From an uncultured Lachnospiraceae bacterium (GTDB lineage Bacteria; Bacillota; Clostridia; Lachnospirales; Lachnospiraceae): 64,000 bases of DNA. Shown piece by piece: positions 1 to 7,734 of this stretch. Under the pieces are notes generated by a model, which worked only from the letters and a program-made list of their open reading frames with translations, was not told the origin of the DNA and searched no databases. Location: positions 1-64,000 of the forward strand of contig CANPIM010000009.1 of the NCBI GenBank assembly GCA_947574135.1. Direction: 5' to 3'. The position numbers and the translations under genes were made by a program. The number at the start of each line of letters is the position of its first letter. The first letter of the stretch is position 1.

Positions 1-5
1 TTTTT

Positions 6-37
6 CAAAGTGGAATTTAATCTCGCAAAGTGGAATT
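6..37. repeat. Short direct repeat, 12 bp, two copies 20 bp apart
   Basis: CAAAGTGGAATT occurs at 6-17 and again at 26-37. It lies just outside the 23-bp tandem array, in a stretch with no convincing gene. It could be the edge of a larger repeat lying left of the window. Confidence 0.5.
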
Positions 38-64
38 CACTTTTTCAACTCACCAAAAATTTTT

Positions 65-196
65 ATTCCTCGGGAAACAGCATTTCTATTCCTCAGGAAA
101 CAGCATTTCTATTCCTCGGGAAACAGCATTTCTATTCCTCAGGAAACAGCATTTCTATTCCTCAGGAAACAGCATTTCTATTCCTCGGGAAACAGC
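65..196. repeat. 23-bp tandem repeat, six copies, the last inside the yigZ 3' end
   Basis: Copies start at 65, 88, 111, 134, 157 and 180, exactly 23 bp apart. Each has a 17-base core ATTCCTC[A/G]GGAAACAGC, followed by ATTTCT in all but the last. The variable base reads G, A, G, A, A, G. Each core contains the near-palindrome TTCCTNRGGAA. The copy at 180 is the last codons of the leftward YigZ-family gene, and the stop codon lies at 178-180. The array is therefore reiterated gene end plus stop, pointing to slippage or unequal recombination after the gene. There are no spacers, so it is not a CRISPR. Confidence 0.9.
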
Positions 197-837
197 AGGA
201 TTTCTCCCTGGTATAAGGCGTACCAGCAGGTATCCAGGGGGCGGATTTGGGCTCTGCCATTGGTTCCTTCTGTCAGCTTTTCCTGAATCTGAGCTGTCTG
301 CTCCACGGGAACCAGGATCTCCAGGCGGACCTGGTCCGTGTAGTCGCTGCTCAGAGTGGTGATACCGGACTGGGCAAGGATATATTGGATCTTACCGATT
401 CCATTATAGTCCGTGCAGATGGCAAGCTTATTGGCATACTGTTTTTCAATGATGGCCGACTGGGAAAGTCCGGTCTGTACTGCTTTGGAATAAGCCCGTA
501 CCAATCCTCCGGTTCCCAGAAGGGTGCCGCCGAAGTAGCGGGTGACCACCACGGCCGTATTGTGAAGGGCCTCCCCAAGCAGTACATCCAGCATGGGGCG
601 GCCGGCGGTTCCTCCCGGTTCCCCGTCATCGCTGCATCGCTCAAGCTGGGGAGTCTGTCCGATGACATAGGCCCAACAGTTGTGGGAGGCGTTCCAGTAT
701 TTTTTTCGCATGCGCTCCACAAAGGCCAGGGCCTCCTCCTCCCTGTGAACAGGCTCCACGGTGGCGATAAAACGGGACTTTTTCTCTGTGATCTCCCCCT
801 CTCCGCCCAGATAGACGGTTTTGTAAGATGTTATCAT
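178..837 (-). CDS. YigZ/IMPACT (UPF0029) family protein
   Basis: This 219-residue protein matches the usual length of the YigZ/IMPACT family. The N-terminal half carries the family pattern: KKSRFIA near residue 20, then KYWNASHNCWAYVIG, then SDDGEPGGTAGRP near residue 70. The GGT(L)LGTGGLVRAY segment near 105 is also typical. A C-terminal ferredoxin-like domain (DUF1949) should cover about 140-205. The E. coli YigZ structure is known but its biochemical role is unsettled; eukaryotic IMPACT proteins act in translation stress. An AAAGGA ribosome site sits about 7 bases before ATG. DUF6514-like gene 854-1150 lies 16 bases upstream on the same strand. The last codons are repeated downstream as a 23-bp tandem array. 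Confidence 0.9.
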   Translation of the reverse strand: MITSYKTVYLGGEGEITEKKSRFIATVEPVHREEEALAFVERMRKKYWNASHNCWAYVIGQTPQLERCSDDGEPGGTAGRPMLDVLLGEALHNTAVVVTRYFGGTLLGTGGLVRAYSKAVQTGLSQSAIIEKQYANKLAICTDYNGIGKIQYILAQSGITTLSSDYTDQVRLEILVPVEQTAQIQEKLTEGTNGRAQIRPLDTCWYALYQGEILLFPEE

Positions 838-853
838 ATGTAATCCTTTCTTG

Positions 854-1150
854 TCAGGCGGCGCTTAACAGCTCGTCCAGAACCTCCAAAAGACACATGG
901 GCGTTACAGCATTTTGAATTAAATGCTGTAACAGCTGGCGCACAAAGGTCTGAGAATAGGAGATGGGCGGGGTGGCCGCTTCCTCCGGCTGCTGGCTGAT
1001 GTCCGTGTACTTGCGGACACAGATGCCGTACAGGGCGCCGCCGGGTCCCTCCGGTTTCCGACAGGTGAGAAAATACTGGAGGCGCAGGGACGGACCGCCT
1101 GAGGGTTGACAGGTAAGCTCTTCAATGGGAATGTATTCACAGGTTTTCAT
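854..1150 (-). CDS. DUF6514-like small protein
   Basis: A 98-residue protein of unknown function. The middle has a conserved-looking core: LQYFLTCRK, GGALYGICV, then PPISYSQTFVRQLLQHLIQ and NAVTPMCLLEVLDELL at the C terminus. This resembles small clostridial proteins grouped as DUF6514, but I assign the family from memory. There is no signal peptide or membrane segment. The start is supported by AAGGAG about 9 bases upstream. It is co-directional with yigZ 16 bases downstream, so the two are probably one transcript. The DNA from 1151 to 1428, between this gene and the divergent PBP gene, holds promoters only. Confidence 0.65.
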   Translation of the reverse strand: MKTCEYIPIEELTCQPSGGPSLRLQYFLTCRKPEGPGGALYGICVRKYTDISQQPEEAATPPISYSQTFVRQLLQHLIQNAVTPMCLLEVLDELLSAA

Positions 1151-1374
1151 AGACAGATACTCCTTTTTTGCATGTTAGTAATTTTTGGTAGGCTATAAAG
1201 AGTATACAAAAGGAGCCCTGCGTATTTTGTCAAAACCTGTCAGACCTGTGAAAAAATATTGGAGAGGCCTGTTTTTCCCGAATTTTCTGGTAAATATTAT
1301 AGCGGATGCCTGCAGGAAAGACAATGGAATTCCGGTGAATTTTGTGAAATTTTTCTTAGGATATAATTTTTTAC

Positions 1375-1403
1375 TTTATTTAGGGCATATTTTTTGTTAT
1401 AAT
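1375..1403 (+). promoter_or_regulatory. Promoter of the PBP gene
   Basis: A perfect -10 TATAAT lies at 1398-1403. A weak -35 TTTATT lies at 1375-1380 with a 17-base spacer. A second TATAAT occurs at 1362-1367. The ribosome site AGAGGAGG (1414-1421) precedes ATG at 1429. The in-frame ATG at 1402 overlaps the -10 and is unlikely to be used. Confidence 0.55.
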
Positions 1404-1428
1404 GGGTGGATACAGAGGAGGCATACCT

Positions 1429-4023
1429 ATGAATTATGGAAAAAGAGGGACTTCGAAAAAAAAGAAGTCTATAAATTCCAAATCCAAGCAGATCGGGAAA
1501 AAGGCCAGTGTGATTTTTCTCAAGACGTTTATGGTCTGTATGCTGGCTGTGGTGGTTGCGGGAGTGTGCGCCGGGGTTGGAATTATAAAAGGCGTGGTGG
1601 ATAATGCGCCGGATATTACCAGCGACAGTGTGATCCCCAGGGGATATAAATCGGTGGTCCTAGACAGTGCAGGGAATAAGACGGCAGATTTGATTGCGGA
1701 AGGGTCCAACCGGGTCTGGGTGGATATTGATCAGATTCCGGAGCATGTGCAGCATGCGTTTGTGGCCGTGGAGGATGAGCGCTTTTACGAGCACAACGGC
1801 ATTGACATCAAGGGAATTATCCGGGCCGGGGTAAGAGGCGTGGCCAGGGGCTTTAAGTTCAATGAGGGCGCCAGCACCATTACCCAGCAGCTCTTAAAAA
1901 ACAGCGTGTTTGATTTTATGAGTGAGGACGGCTTTGCGGAGAAGGTGGAGCGGAAGCTGCAGGAGCAGTATCTGGCCATTAAGCTTGAGCAGGAGATTAT
2001 GACAAAGGAGGAGATCCTGGAGGCCTACCTCAATACCATCAATCTGGGGCAGAATACCCTGGGCATTCAGGCGGCGGCCAACCGGTATTTTGGGAAAGAT
2101 GTGTCGGAGCTTACCATCTCTGAGGCAGCGGTGATTGCGGGGATTACCAAGAATCCCGCTTACAATAATCCCATCAGCTATCCGGAAAAGAACCGGGAGC
2201 GGGTGGAGATTGTACTGGAGGATATGCTGCGGCAGGAGTATATCAGCCAGGAGGAGTACGATGCGGCTCTGGCCGATGACGTGTACTCCCGCATTAAGAA
2301 TGTAAATGAGACCACAGAGGCGGAGAACATTTATTCCTACTATGTGGACGCCACCATTAAGGAGGTACTGGACGATCTGCAGGAATATAAGGGGTATACG
2401 TATCAGCAGGCCTATAATGCGCTGTACTACGGTGGTCTTACCATAGAGAGCGCCCAGGACCCGGAGATTCAGGCCATTATGGATGAGGAGATGCAGAATG
2501 AGGAGAACTATCCGGACCGGGTGCGTGTGGGGCTGGAGTATGCCCTGACCGTGGAAAAGCCCAATGGGGAGCAGATTAATTACAGCAAGGAGAATATGAT
2601 CAAATATTTCCGGGAAACGGAAAATAAGGACTTTGATCTGGTTTTCGACGATAAGGAAACGGCCCAGGCTCACATTGATGCCTACAAGGACACGGTGGTG
2701 GAGCCGGGAGACACGGTATACGAGAGAATCGATTTTACGGTACAGCCCCAGGCGTCCATGGTGGTTATGGAGCAGGAGACCGGCATTGTAAAAGGAATCG
2801 TGGGAGGCCGTGGAACCAAGGAGGCCAGCCTGACGTTGAATCGGGCCACGGATACGGTGCGCCAGCCGGGTTCCACCTTTAAGATTGTTTCCACCTATGC
2901 GCCGGCATTGGACATGTCGGGAATGACCCTGGCCACCACCCAGTTCGACGCCCCCTATGCCTACAAGAACGGGCGGAATGTGCGGAACTGGAACGGAGAG
3001 GCTTATCAGGGCTGGACAACTCTGCGCAGAGGTATCGAGCAGTCCATGAATATTGTGGCGGTCAAGACCATTACGGATATTACGCCGGATCTGGCCTATA
3101 CCTATCTTTTGGATTTCGGATTTACCAGCATTGTGGGGGAAGCGGATGAAAACGGCATGTCTGACATTAACCAGTCCACGGCTCTGGGCGGTCTGACCCA
3201 TGGGGTGACCAATCTGGAGCTGACGGCTTCCTATGCTACCATTGCCAATAAGGGCGTTTACACGGAGCCGGTGTTCTATACGCGGATTCTGGATCATGAC
3301 GGAAATGTGCTGATTGAGAAGGATCCTGTGAAGAAAACCGTTTTGAAGGACACCACGGCCTGGCTTCTGACCAGCGCTATGAAGGATGTGGTGACCCAGG
3401 GTACAGGTACAGCTGCCCGGTTTAACGGCATGACTATCGCGGGTAAGACGGGTACCACCTCTCAGAATAATGATGTGTGGTTTGTGGGCTATACCCCTTA
3501 TTATACGGCAGGAGTTTGGGCCGGCTTTGACAATAATCACAAGCTTAGCAAGGGAGAAACCAATTACCACAAGGTTATCTGGAAAAAGGTTATGTCCCGT
3601 ATTCATGAGGAGCTGCCCAACAAGGACTTTGATATGCCGGAGGATATTACCAGCGCTACGGTGTGTAACCAGTCGGGAAAGCTGCCCATTCCGGGCATTT
3701 GTGACGGCTGCAGGCGAACAGAGTATTTTGCCAAAGGAACTGTGCCCACAGAGTATTGCGATGTGCATGTGGTGGGGACGGCCTGCATAGAGAGTAACCA
3801 GCTGGCCACGGATCTGTGTCCCGGGGTGGAAGCGCGGATTATTACCCTGTTTCCGGCGGACAATCAGGCATCCAGCTCTTCGGCCAGCACACGAAATTTA
3901 ACGGCGCCTACCTGCAGCCTTCATCCGGGAAATCTCATCGGAGGTGTGGAGCCCGGAGTGATTCCCGGTGCCGAACCGGAAGGGGCGGCCGTGGTGGACA
4001 CGGGAGAGCCACCTCCCCAGTAG
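1429..4023 (+). CDS. Class A penicillin-binding protein (glycosyltransferase/transpeptidase, PBP1A-like)
   Basis: An 864-residue bifunctional peptidoglycan synthase that polymerises lipid II and crosslinks the strands. A lysine-rich cytoplasmic tail is followed by one membrane anchor (about 28-55). The GT51 domain shows EDERFYEH (catalytic Glu about 115) and GASTITQQ (about 147-154). The transpeptidase domain has Ser482 in STFK, the SMN motif at 539 and KTG at 673. The C-terminal tail has several cysteines (CNQ, CDGC, EYCDVH, ATDLC) and ends in a proline-rich stretch. Such tails are frequent in Firmicute PBPs and may form disulfides or face the wall. The start is placed at 1429 because of AGAGGAGG 7 bases upstream; the longer frame from 1402 lacks a ribosome site. 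Confidence 0.95.
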   Translation: MNYGKRGTSKKKKSINSKSKQIGKKASVIFLKTFMVCMLAVVVAGVCAGVGIIKGVVDNAPDITSDSVIPRGYKSVVLDSAGNKTADLIAEGSNRVWVDIDQIPEHVQHAFVAVEDERFYEHNGIDIKGIIRAGVRGVARGFKFNEGASTITQQLLKNSVFDFMSEDGFAEKVERKLQEQYLAIKLEQEIMTKEEILEAYLNTINLGQNTLGIQAAANRYFGKDVSELTISEAAVIAGITKNPAYNNPISYPEKNRERVEIVLEDMLRQEYISQEEYDAALADDVYSRIKNVNETTEAENIYSYYVDATIKEVLDDLQEYKGYTYQQAYNALYYGGLTIESAQDPEIQAIMDEEMQNEENYPDRVRVGLEYALTVEKPNGEQINYSKENMIKYFRETENKDFDLVFDDKETAQAHIDAYKDTVVEPGDTVYERIDFTVQPQASMVVMEQETGIVKGIVGGRGTKEASLTLNRATDTVRQPGSTFKIVSTYAPALDMSGMTLATTQFDAPYAYKNGRNVRNWNGEAYQGWTTLRRGIEQSMNIVAVKTITDITPDLAYTYLLDFGFTSIVGEADENGMSDINQSTALGGLTHGVTNLELTASYATIANKGVYTEPVFYTRILDHDGNVLIEKDPVKKTVLKDTTAWLLTSAMKDVVTQGTGTAARFNGMTIAGKTGTTSQNNDVWFVGYTPYYTAGVWAGFDNNHKLSKGETNYHKVIWKKVMSRIHEELPNKDFDMPEDITSATVCNQSGKLPIPGICDGCRRTEYFAKGTVPTEYCDVHVVGTACIESNQLATDLCPGVEARIITLFPADNQASSSSASTRNLTAPTCSLHPGNLIGGVEPGVIPGAEPEGAAVVDTGEPPPQ

Positions 4024-4069
4024 GCAGAAGGCGCAAGAGGTTTATAAGAGGTTTGGGAGACAACCATTT

Positions 4070-4369
4070 CTAAAGCAGATAATGATTCTCCTTATTTGCC
4101 ACCTGTAGGGCTTTAAGCTTATAGGTGGCATAACCTTCTAAAACAAGAGGCTCCGATTTACAAAGCTCTTCGGCTTTCTCGTAGCTTTCCGCTTTCAAAA
4201 TATACATTCCCGCTACCCCGGGATATCCTTTGAAAACGCCCCCAAGCTCTAAGTGTCCTTCCTCGTCTAAGCTTTTCATGTTAGCCACATGTCTCTCAAT
4301 GACGGCCCGGGTAATCTTGTTGAAGGATTTGGTTTTTTCAATGATCATAACATACAACCAGTTTTCCAT
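4070..4369 (-). CDS. YciI family protein
   Basis: A 99-residue protein with the YciI ferredoxin-like fold pattern. It opens with MENWLYVMII, has a central RHVANMKSLDEEGHLELGG segment with the conserved His, and GMYILKAESYEKAEELCKSEP toward the end. YciI proteins are related to muconolactone isomerase-like folds; their substrates are mostly unknown. The ATG at 4369 has AAAGGAG 7 bases before it. An in-frame TTG further upstream would consume that ribosome site, so I reject it. It lies 20 bases after the WYL regulator and is probably co-transcribed with it. Confidence 0.85.
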   Translation of the reverse strand: MENWLYVMIIEKTKSFNKITRAVIERHVANMKSLDEEGHLELGGVFKGYPGVAGMYILKAESYEKAEELCKSEPLVLEGYATYKLKALQVANKENHYLL

Positions 4370-4389
4370 GTGTGTAACTCCTTTCAAAA

Positions 4390-5304
4390 TTAAATGTTTT
4401 CATATATGTTAGCTATTTCCAAAGCCCGCTCTTTTAACAGGGTTCGGGCTATTTTTGGCTCCAGAATCTCCACATATTTTCCAAAGGACAGGAGATAGTG
4501 GAAGGTCCATTCGGTTAAGGGATACGGGAAGGTGACTATAAAACTGCCGTCTGAACACGTTTCCATCTGATACTCCTGAAAGTCATCATACAGCCTGTAA
4601 GCAATTTCCGGAGCAAACTTCAATTTAAAGACAGGGAAGTTACACTCCGTTGGAACATTCCCTGAGAGGGAGTAACCATGGGGCAATTCACGGGTAAAGG
4701 TTTCCGGTCTTACACGAATATGCTTCATTCTTGATATGCGAAAGATTCTTATTTCCTGTCTGCTACGACAATATCCCACAACATACCAGGTACGGGACTT
4801 AAAGGCTAATTGCAAAGGCTCTATGATTCGTTCCGATTTTTGCAGCTCAGAATTAAAATAATCAAAGGCTATAGGGTGTTTACTGAGGATGGCGGACTGC
4901 AATGTGGAAAGATCGGTTTTTTGCTCCTCGTCGCTGCCCCAAAAAGTAAAATCAATATCCAGCCATTGTGGTTCCTGGGCCTGTCCAAAGATAGCGCCGA
5001 TCTTTCGTAAGGTAAGCTCCGCATGGGGATATCTGGTAGCCTGTAGCAGCCGCAGGGATTGAAAGATATTCTCCTGCTCCTCTCTGGAAAAAAGAGATTT
5101 GTTCAGGGTATATCCGTCTATGAGGGAGATTCCTCCCCCGGCGCCCCTTGTGGAAATAATGGGGATGCCTGCAAGGGTCAGGGTATTTATATCCCGATAG
5201 ATGGTCCTTGTGGATACATGAAAATAGTCTGCCAATTCCCTGGCGGTAACCTGTCTCCCATGGATCAGGTAGAAAACCATATTTATCAGGCGTTCAATCT
5301 GCAT
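4390..5304 (-). CDS. HTH/WYL-domain transcriptional regulator (YafY/DeoR-like)
   Basis: A 304-residue regulator. The N-terminal winged helix (about 1-60) reads VTARELADYFHVSTRTIYRDI, a typical HTH_11. The WYL domain spans about 130-210, with the signature SRTWYVVGYCRSRQEIRIFRISRM carrying the Trp-Tyr and the later basic residues. A WCX-like C-terminal extension (about 225-300) follows. WYL regulators sense nucleic acid or small ligands. AGGAGAG precedes the ATG by about 6 bases. The downstream gene encodes a YciI protein, which may be its target or partner. The gene diverges from the four-gene cassette starting at 5634. Confidence 0.92.
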   Translation of the reverse strand: MQIERLINMVFYLIHGRQVTARELADYFHVSTRTIYRDINTLTLAGIPIISTRGAGGGISLIDGYTLNKSLFSREEQENIFQSLRLLQATRYPHAELTLRKIGAIFGQAQEPQWLDIDFTFWGSDEEQKTDLSTLQSAILSKHPIAFDYFNSELQKSERIIEPLQLAFKSRTWYVVGYCRSRQEIRIFRISRMKHIRVRPETFTRELPHGYSLSGNVPTECNFPVFKLKFAPEIAYRLYDDFQEYQMETCSDGSFIVTFPYPLTEWTFHYLLSFGKYVEILEPKIARTLLKERALEIANIYENI

Positions 5305-5457
5305 GTTGTCTCTCCTATTTTAAGAATATCATGTTTCATATGACACATAGCTGTCCTATTTAATATTTTTTTTGAGATTTTTTGCGGGGTTCGTGTTTTG
5401 TGTTTTTGCTTATAAGTATATAGGAGAGGTGTAAGATTGGCAATGTGTTTGTGGACT

Positions 5458-5575
5458 TGTGCCGAAAGCACACAGCCTGTGCAAGCCTAGTGTGCCCAGA
5501 GAAGGGTATTTGTGCATAAATTTTGTGCGTTTTATGCACAAAATGTGCAAAATGGGGGATTGTATTGCATGCACA
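5458..5575. promoter_or_regulatory. Cluster of nine TGTGC/GCACA half-sites (candidate operator)
   Basis: The 329-base gap 5305-5633 contains no gene but carries TGTGC at 5458, 5478, 5491, 5511, 5524 and 5544, and GCACA at 5468, 5536 and 5571. The first three are exactly 10 bp apart. The best palindrome is TTTTGTGC (5521-5528), a 7-base spacer, then GCACAAAA (5536-5543), all perfectly paired. The last half-site touches the -35 box of the promoter at 5565-5593. An operator for the XRE-HTH product of the next gene is the simplest reading (inference). Confidence 0.7.
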
Positions 5576-5593
5576 AAGGGAGCCGTTTATAAT
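5565..5593 (+). promoter_or_regulatory. Promoter of the four-gene cassette
   Basis: -35 TTGCAT (5565-5570), 17-base spacer, -10 TATAAT (5588-5593). It is followed 40 bases later by GAAAGGAG and the ATG at 5634. The GCACA half-site at 5571 directly abuts the -35, so a bound repressor would block polymerase. Confidence 0.75.
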
Positions 5594-5633
5594 AAGGCTA
5601 TTCCGGAATAAAATATGCTTGAAAGGAGAACCT

Positions 5634-6929
5634 ATGGCAAACAGACAAGAGCCGGATCTGGCCAATGTGGGGAAAACCATGGCCAGAATTCGAAAGGAGC
5701 AGCCTATAAAATGGACCCAGGAGGCGGTGGCCGAAAGGCTGCATATGGACCGATCTGTGTATGCAAAATATGAGAGCGGAAAATTGATTCCCCCCATGGA
5801 CCGGATCCTGGAATTTGCAGAGCTTTTTCACATCAAGCCGGAGGAATTAAAGCGGCAGGTGTCCCTGGTGATCCCGGATACCTCCGCCTTGTTGAAGAAT
5901 AAGCGTCTGCTGCATTTGCTTTTGGAGGATTATAACCAGGTGGTGATTCCGGATACGGTCCAGCTGGAGCTGGACAGGGCCAAGGACCGGGGAAACAAGG
6001 CCGGATGGCAGGTTTTGATGACAATTCCGGAATTTCGAAAAAAGTATCCGGATAAATTCCGCATAGAAAAATGTGAACACCTGAGGGAAAACAGCCGGGA
6101 TGCAAAAATCATGCGTCTGGCAGCGGACATAGCAAAAAGAGAGAAGGTAGACGTTTATATTGTCCATGATGATACGGGATTTACCAATCTTTATGAACAT
6201 AGCCTGCTGCTTCGGGAATACATGGCAACCAGAAGCAAAAGCCGCCATTACGCCACCATATTAGCCCTGGACGAGGAATACCGGTATTTGGAGTATTATG
6301 GCCGGGATGGTAAAATTGACGAGCTGAATCTGGACGAATATCTGCCGGACGGAGGGACCCTGTTGATTAGCTGCATCCGCTGCAACTATGATATCAGGAC
6401 CGGGAAGAGAGAGGGGGAGCTGATTCCGGATTCTCAGAGAAGGCAGAAAATGAGGTTTTTGCTGGAGCATCATGTGGATATCAATAAGACGGACAGCAAG
6501 GATTTCTGCTTTACGCCCCTGGCGCACTGTGTTCAGATAGATGATTTTCAGACATTCTGCCTGCTGCTGGAGGTTGGGGCGGATTTTAATAAGGGTTCCA
6601 TGGATGAGACCAACACCGGCTATTTTAAGATGCAGAATGAGGGAAATACACCCCTGATGGTGGCCTGCTGGCACGGGCGAAAAAAATATGTGGAGAAATT
6701 GTGCCAAATCCCGGGGATCTGCCTGAATCAGCAGGACGGAAACGGATACACGGCCCTGATGAAATGTGCCATTCAGGGAGTGCGGAGAAAGAAACGGGGA
6801 CTCAAATATCATGTAAACCAGGCCTTATACCAGTATTTGCTGGAAAGGGGGGCGGATCCTCTGATAAGAGACAGAAAGAATCGCACGGCAGAGCAGCTGT
6901 GGCGGGAGGGAGATGAGGAAACTGATTGA
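5634..6929 (+). CDS. XRE-type HTH / PIN ribonuclease / ankyrin-repeat fusion protein
   Basis: A 431-residue three-part protein. Residues 10-75 form a Cro/C1-type HTH (WTQEAVAERLHMDRSVYAKYESG). Residues 78-205 look like a PIN nuclease with all expected acids: D82 (PDTSALL), E112 (QLELDRAKD), D156 (SRDAKI) and D179/D180 (HDDTGF). Residues 265-425 hold at least three ankyrin-like repeats (FLLEHHVDIN, GNTPLMVACWHGR, GYTALMKCAI, YLLERGADP). PIN domains cut RNA with Mg2+/Mn2+; ankyrins bind proteins. The HTH probably binds the TGTGC half-sites upstream. The start is 5634, with GAAAGGAG close by; the frame is open back to 5523 but has no ribosome site there. The gene overlaps the radical SAM gene by 17 bases. 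The domain assignment is mine from motifs. Confidence 0.85.
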   Translation: MANRQEPDLANVGKTMARIRKEQPIKWTQEAVAERLHMDRSVYAKYESGKLIPPMDRILEFAELFHIKPEELKRQVSLVIPDTSALLKNKRLLHLLLEDYNQVVIPDTVQLELDRAKDRGNKAGWQVLMTIPEFRKKYPDKFRIEKCEHLRENSRDAKIMRLAADIAKREKVDVYIVHDDTGFTNLYEHSLLLREYMATRSKSRHYATILALDEEYRYLEYYGRDGKIDELNLDEYLPDGGTLLISCIRCNYDIRTGKREGELIPDSQRRQKMRFLLEHHVDINKTDSKDFCFTPLAHCVQIDDFQTFCLLLEVGADFNKGSMDETNTGYFKMQNEGNTPLMVACWHGRKKYVEKLCQIPGICLNQQDGNGYTALMKCAIQGVRRKKRGLKYHVNQALYQYLLERGADPLIRDRKNRTAEQLWREGDEETD

Positions 6930-7734
6930 TCGCATTTGTATTTCCATAAACAACAGGTGCAATTTAAGCTGTAAATACTGTCATTTTCGGGAGAAGAGGG
7001 TGAAGGAGGATTCCCCCATGGATGTGTTCCGGATTTTGGAAAATGTCAGGAAATATGCCCGCCATCCTTTTAAGATTGGCTTTGTGGGCAATGGGGAGCC
7101 CTTTCTGGATCTGGAGAAATTAAAGGAATACCTGTCGTTTATAGAGGATCATACCTGGATCAGGGCTTACACCATCACCAACGGAACCATTCCTCTAAAG
7201 GATGGCGATTACGCTTTCCTGGAGGAGCATCACGTAAATGTGGGCTTTTCCCTGGACGGATACCGGGAGCTTCACAATCTATACCGTGGCCATACCTTTG
7301 ACATGGTTATGGAAAATGTGGCGCATTATAAAGCAGTCACAGGGCATTATCCAACCTTTAACGTTACAGTAGGGAGGGAATGTATGGAACACAGGGAGCA
7401 GGTCTTTGATTTTTTCAGGTCCTTTGGAAGCCGGATTACCTTTTCCAGAATGATTGGCTCCTATGGAATTTCCCTGGAGGATTACTGGCAATTTATGGAG
7501 GAGGCAAAGGGGAGCCTTTCTGTGCGCACAGGAGCACTGGACTGTACCATGTATGGGGGCTTATGCGGCGCGGGGACCAATAATTATTTCTTTGCCAACG
7601 GCAAGGTATATTTTTGCGGGAACTGTGTGGATTTGCCCCCTGTTGCAGACAGCCATATTTCTTTTTTTGATCTGGAAAAAATGCATTTGACCTTTGACAG
7701 AACCCATTGCTATAAGGAGGGCTTATGCGGATAG
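6913..7734 (+). CDS. Radical SAM protein with Cys-rich, SPASM-like C terminus
   Basis: A 273-residue protein with the radical SAM cluster motif CNLSCKYC (C16, C20, C23), which binds 4Fe-4S and cleaves SAM. GNGEPFLD near 57 is the GGE-like SAM-binding motif, and TITNGT and GFSLDG follow as in the partial TIM barrel. The last 70 residues carry six cysteines (ALDC, GGLC, YFCGNC, THC, GLC) around FANGKVYFC, similar to SPASM/twitch domains that hold extra Fe-S clusters. Those enzymes often modify peptides, proteins or small molecules; the substrate here is unknown. It overlaps the preceding PIN/ankyrin gene by 17 bases and the following kinase/HAD gene by 10, so translation is coupled. Confidence 0.88.
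   Translation: MRKLIDRICISINNRCNLSCKYCHFREKRVKEDSPMDVFRILENVRKYARHPFKIGFVGNGEPFLDLEKLKEYLSFIEDHTWIRAYTITNGTIPLKDGDYAFLEEHHVNVGFSLDGYRELHNLYRGHTFDMVMENVAHYKAVTGHYPTFNVTVGRECMEHREQVFDFFRSFGSRITFSRMIGSYGISLEDYWQFMEEAKGSLSVRTGALDCTMYGGLCGAGTNNYFFANGKVYFCGNCVDLPPVADSHISFFDLEKMHLTFDRTHCYKEGLCG

Noticed and set aside
61..200. Possible CRISPR or repetitive protein (SSGNSIS repeats)
   Set aside because: Repeats are contiguous 23-mers without spacers, and the reading frames are an effect of the repeat, not a gene.
1185..1604. 139-residue ORF spanning the PBP promoter
   Set aside because: It overlaps the PBP gene in another frame, has no domain, and crosses its promoter and ribosome site.
1894..3768. 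624-residue antisense ORF in the PBP gene
   Set aside because: It is the shadow of a GC-rich coding gene; composition is His/Leu-rich without domains and it has no ribosome site.
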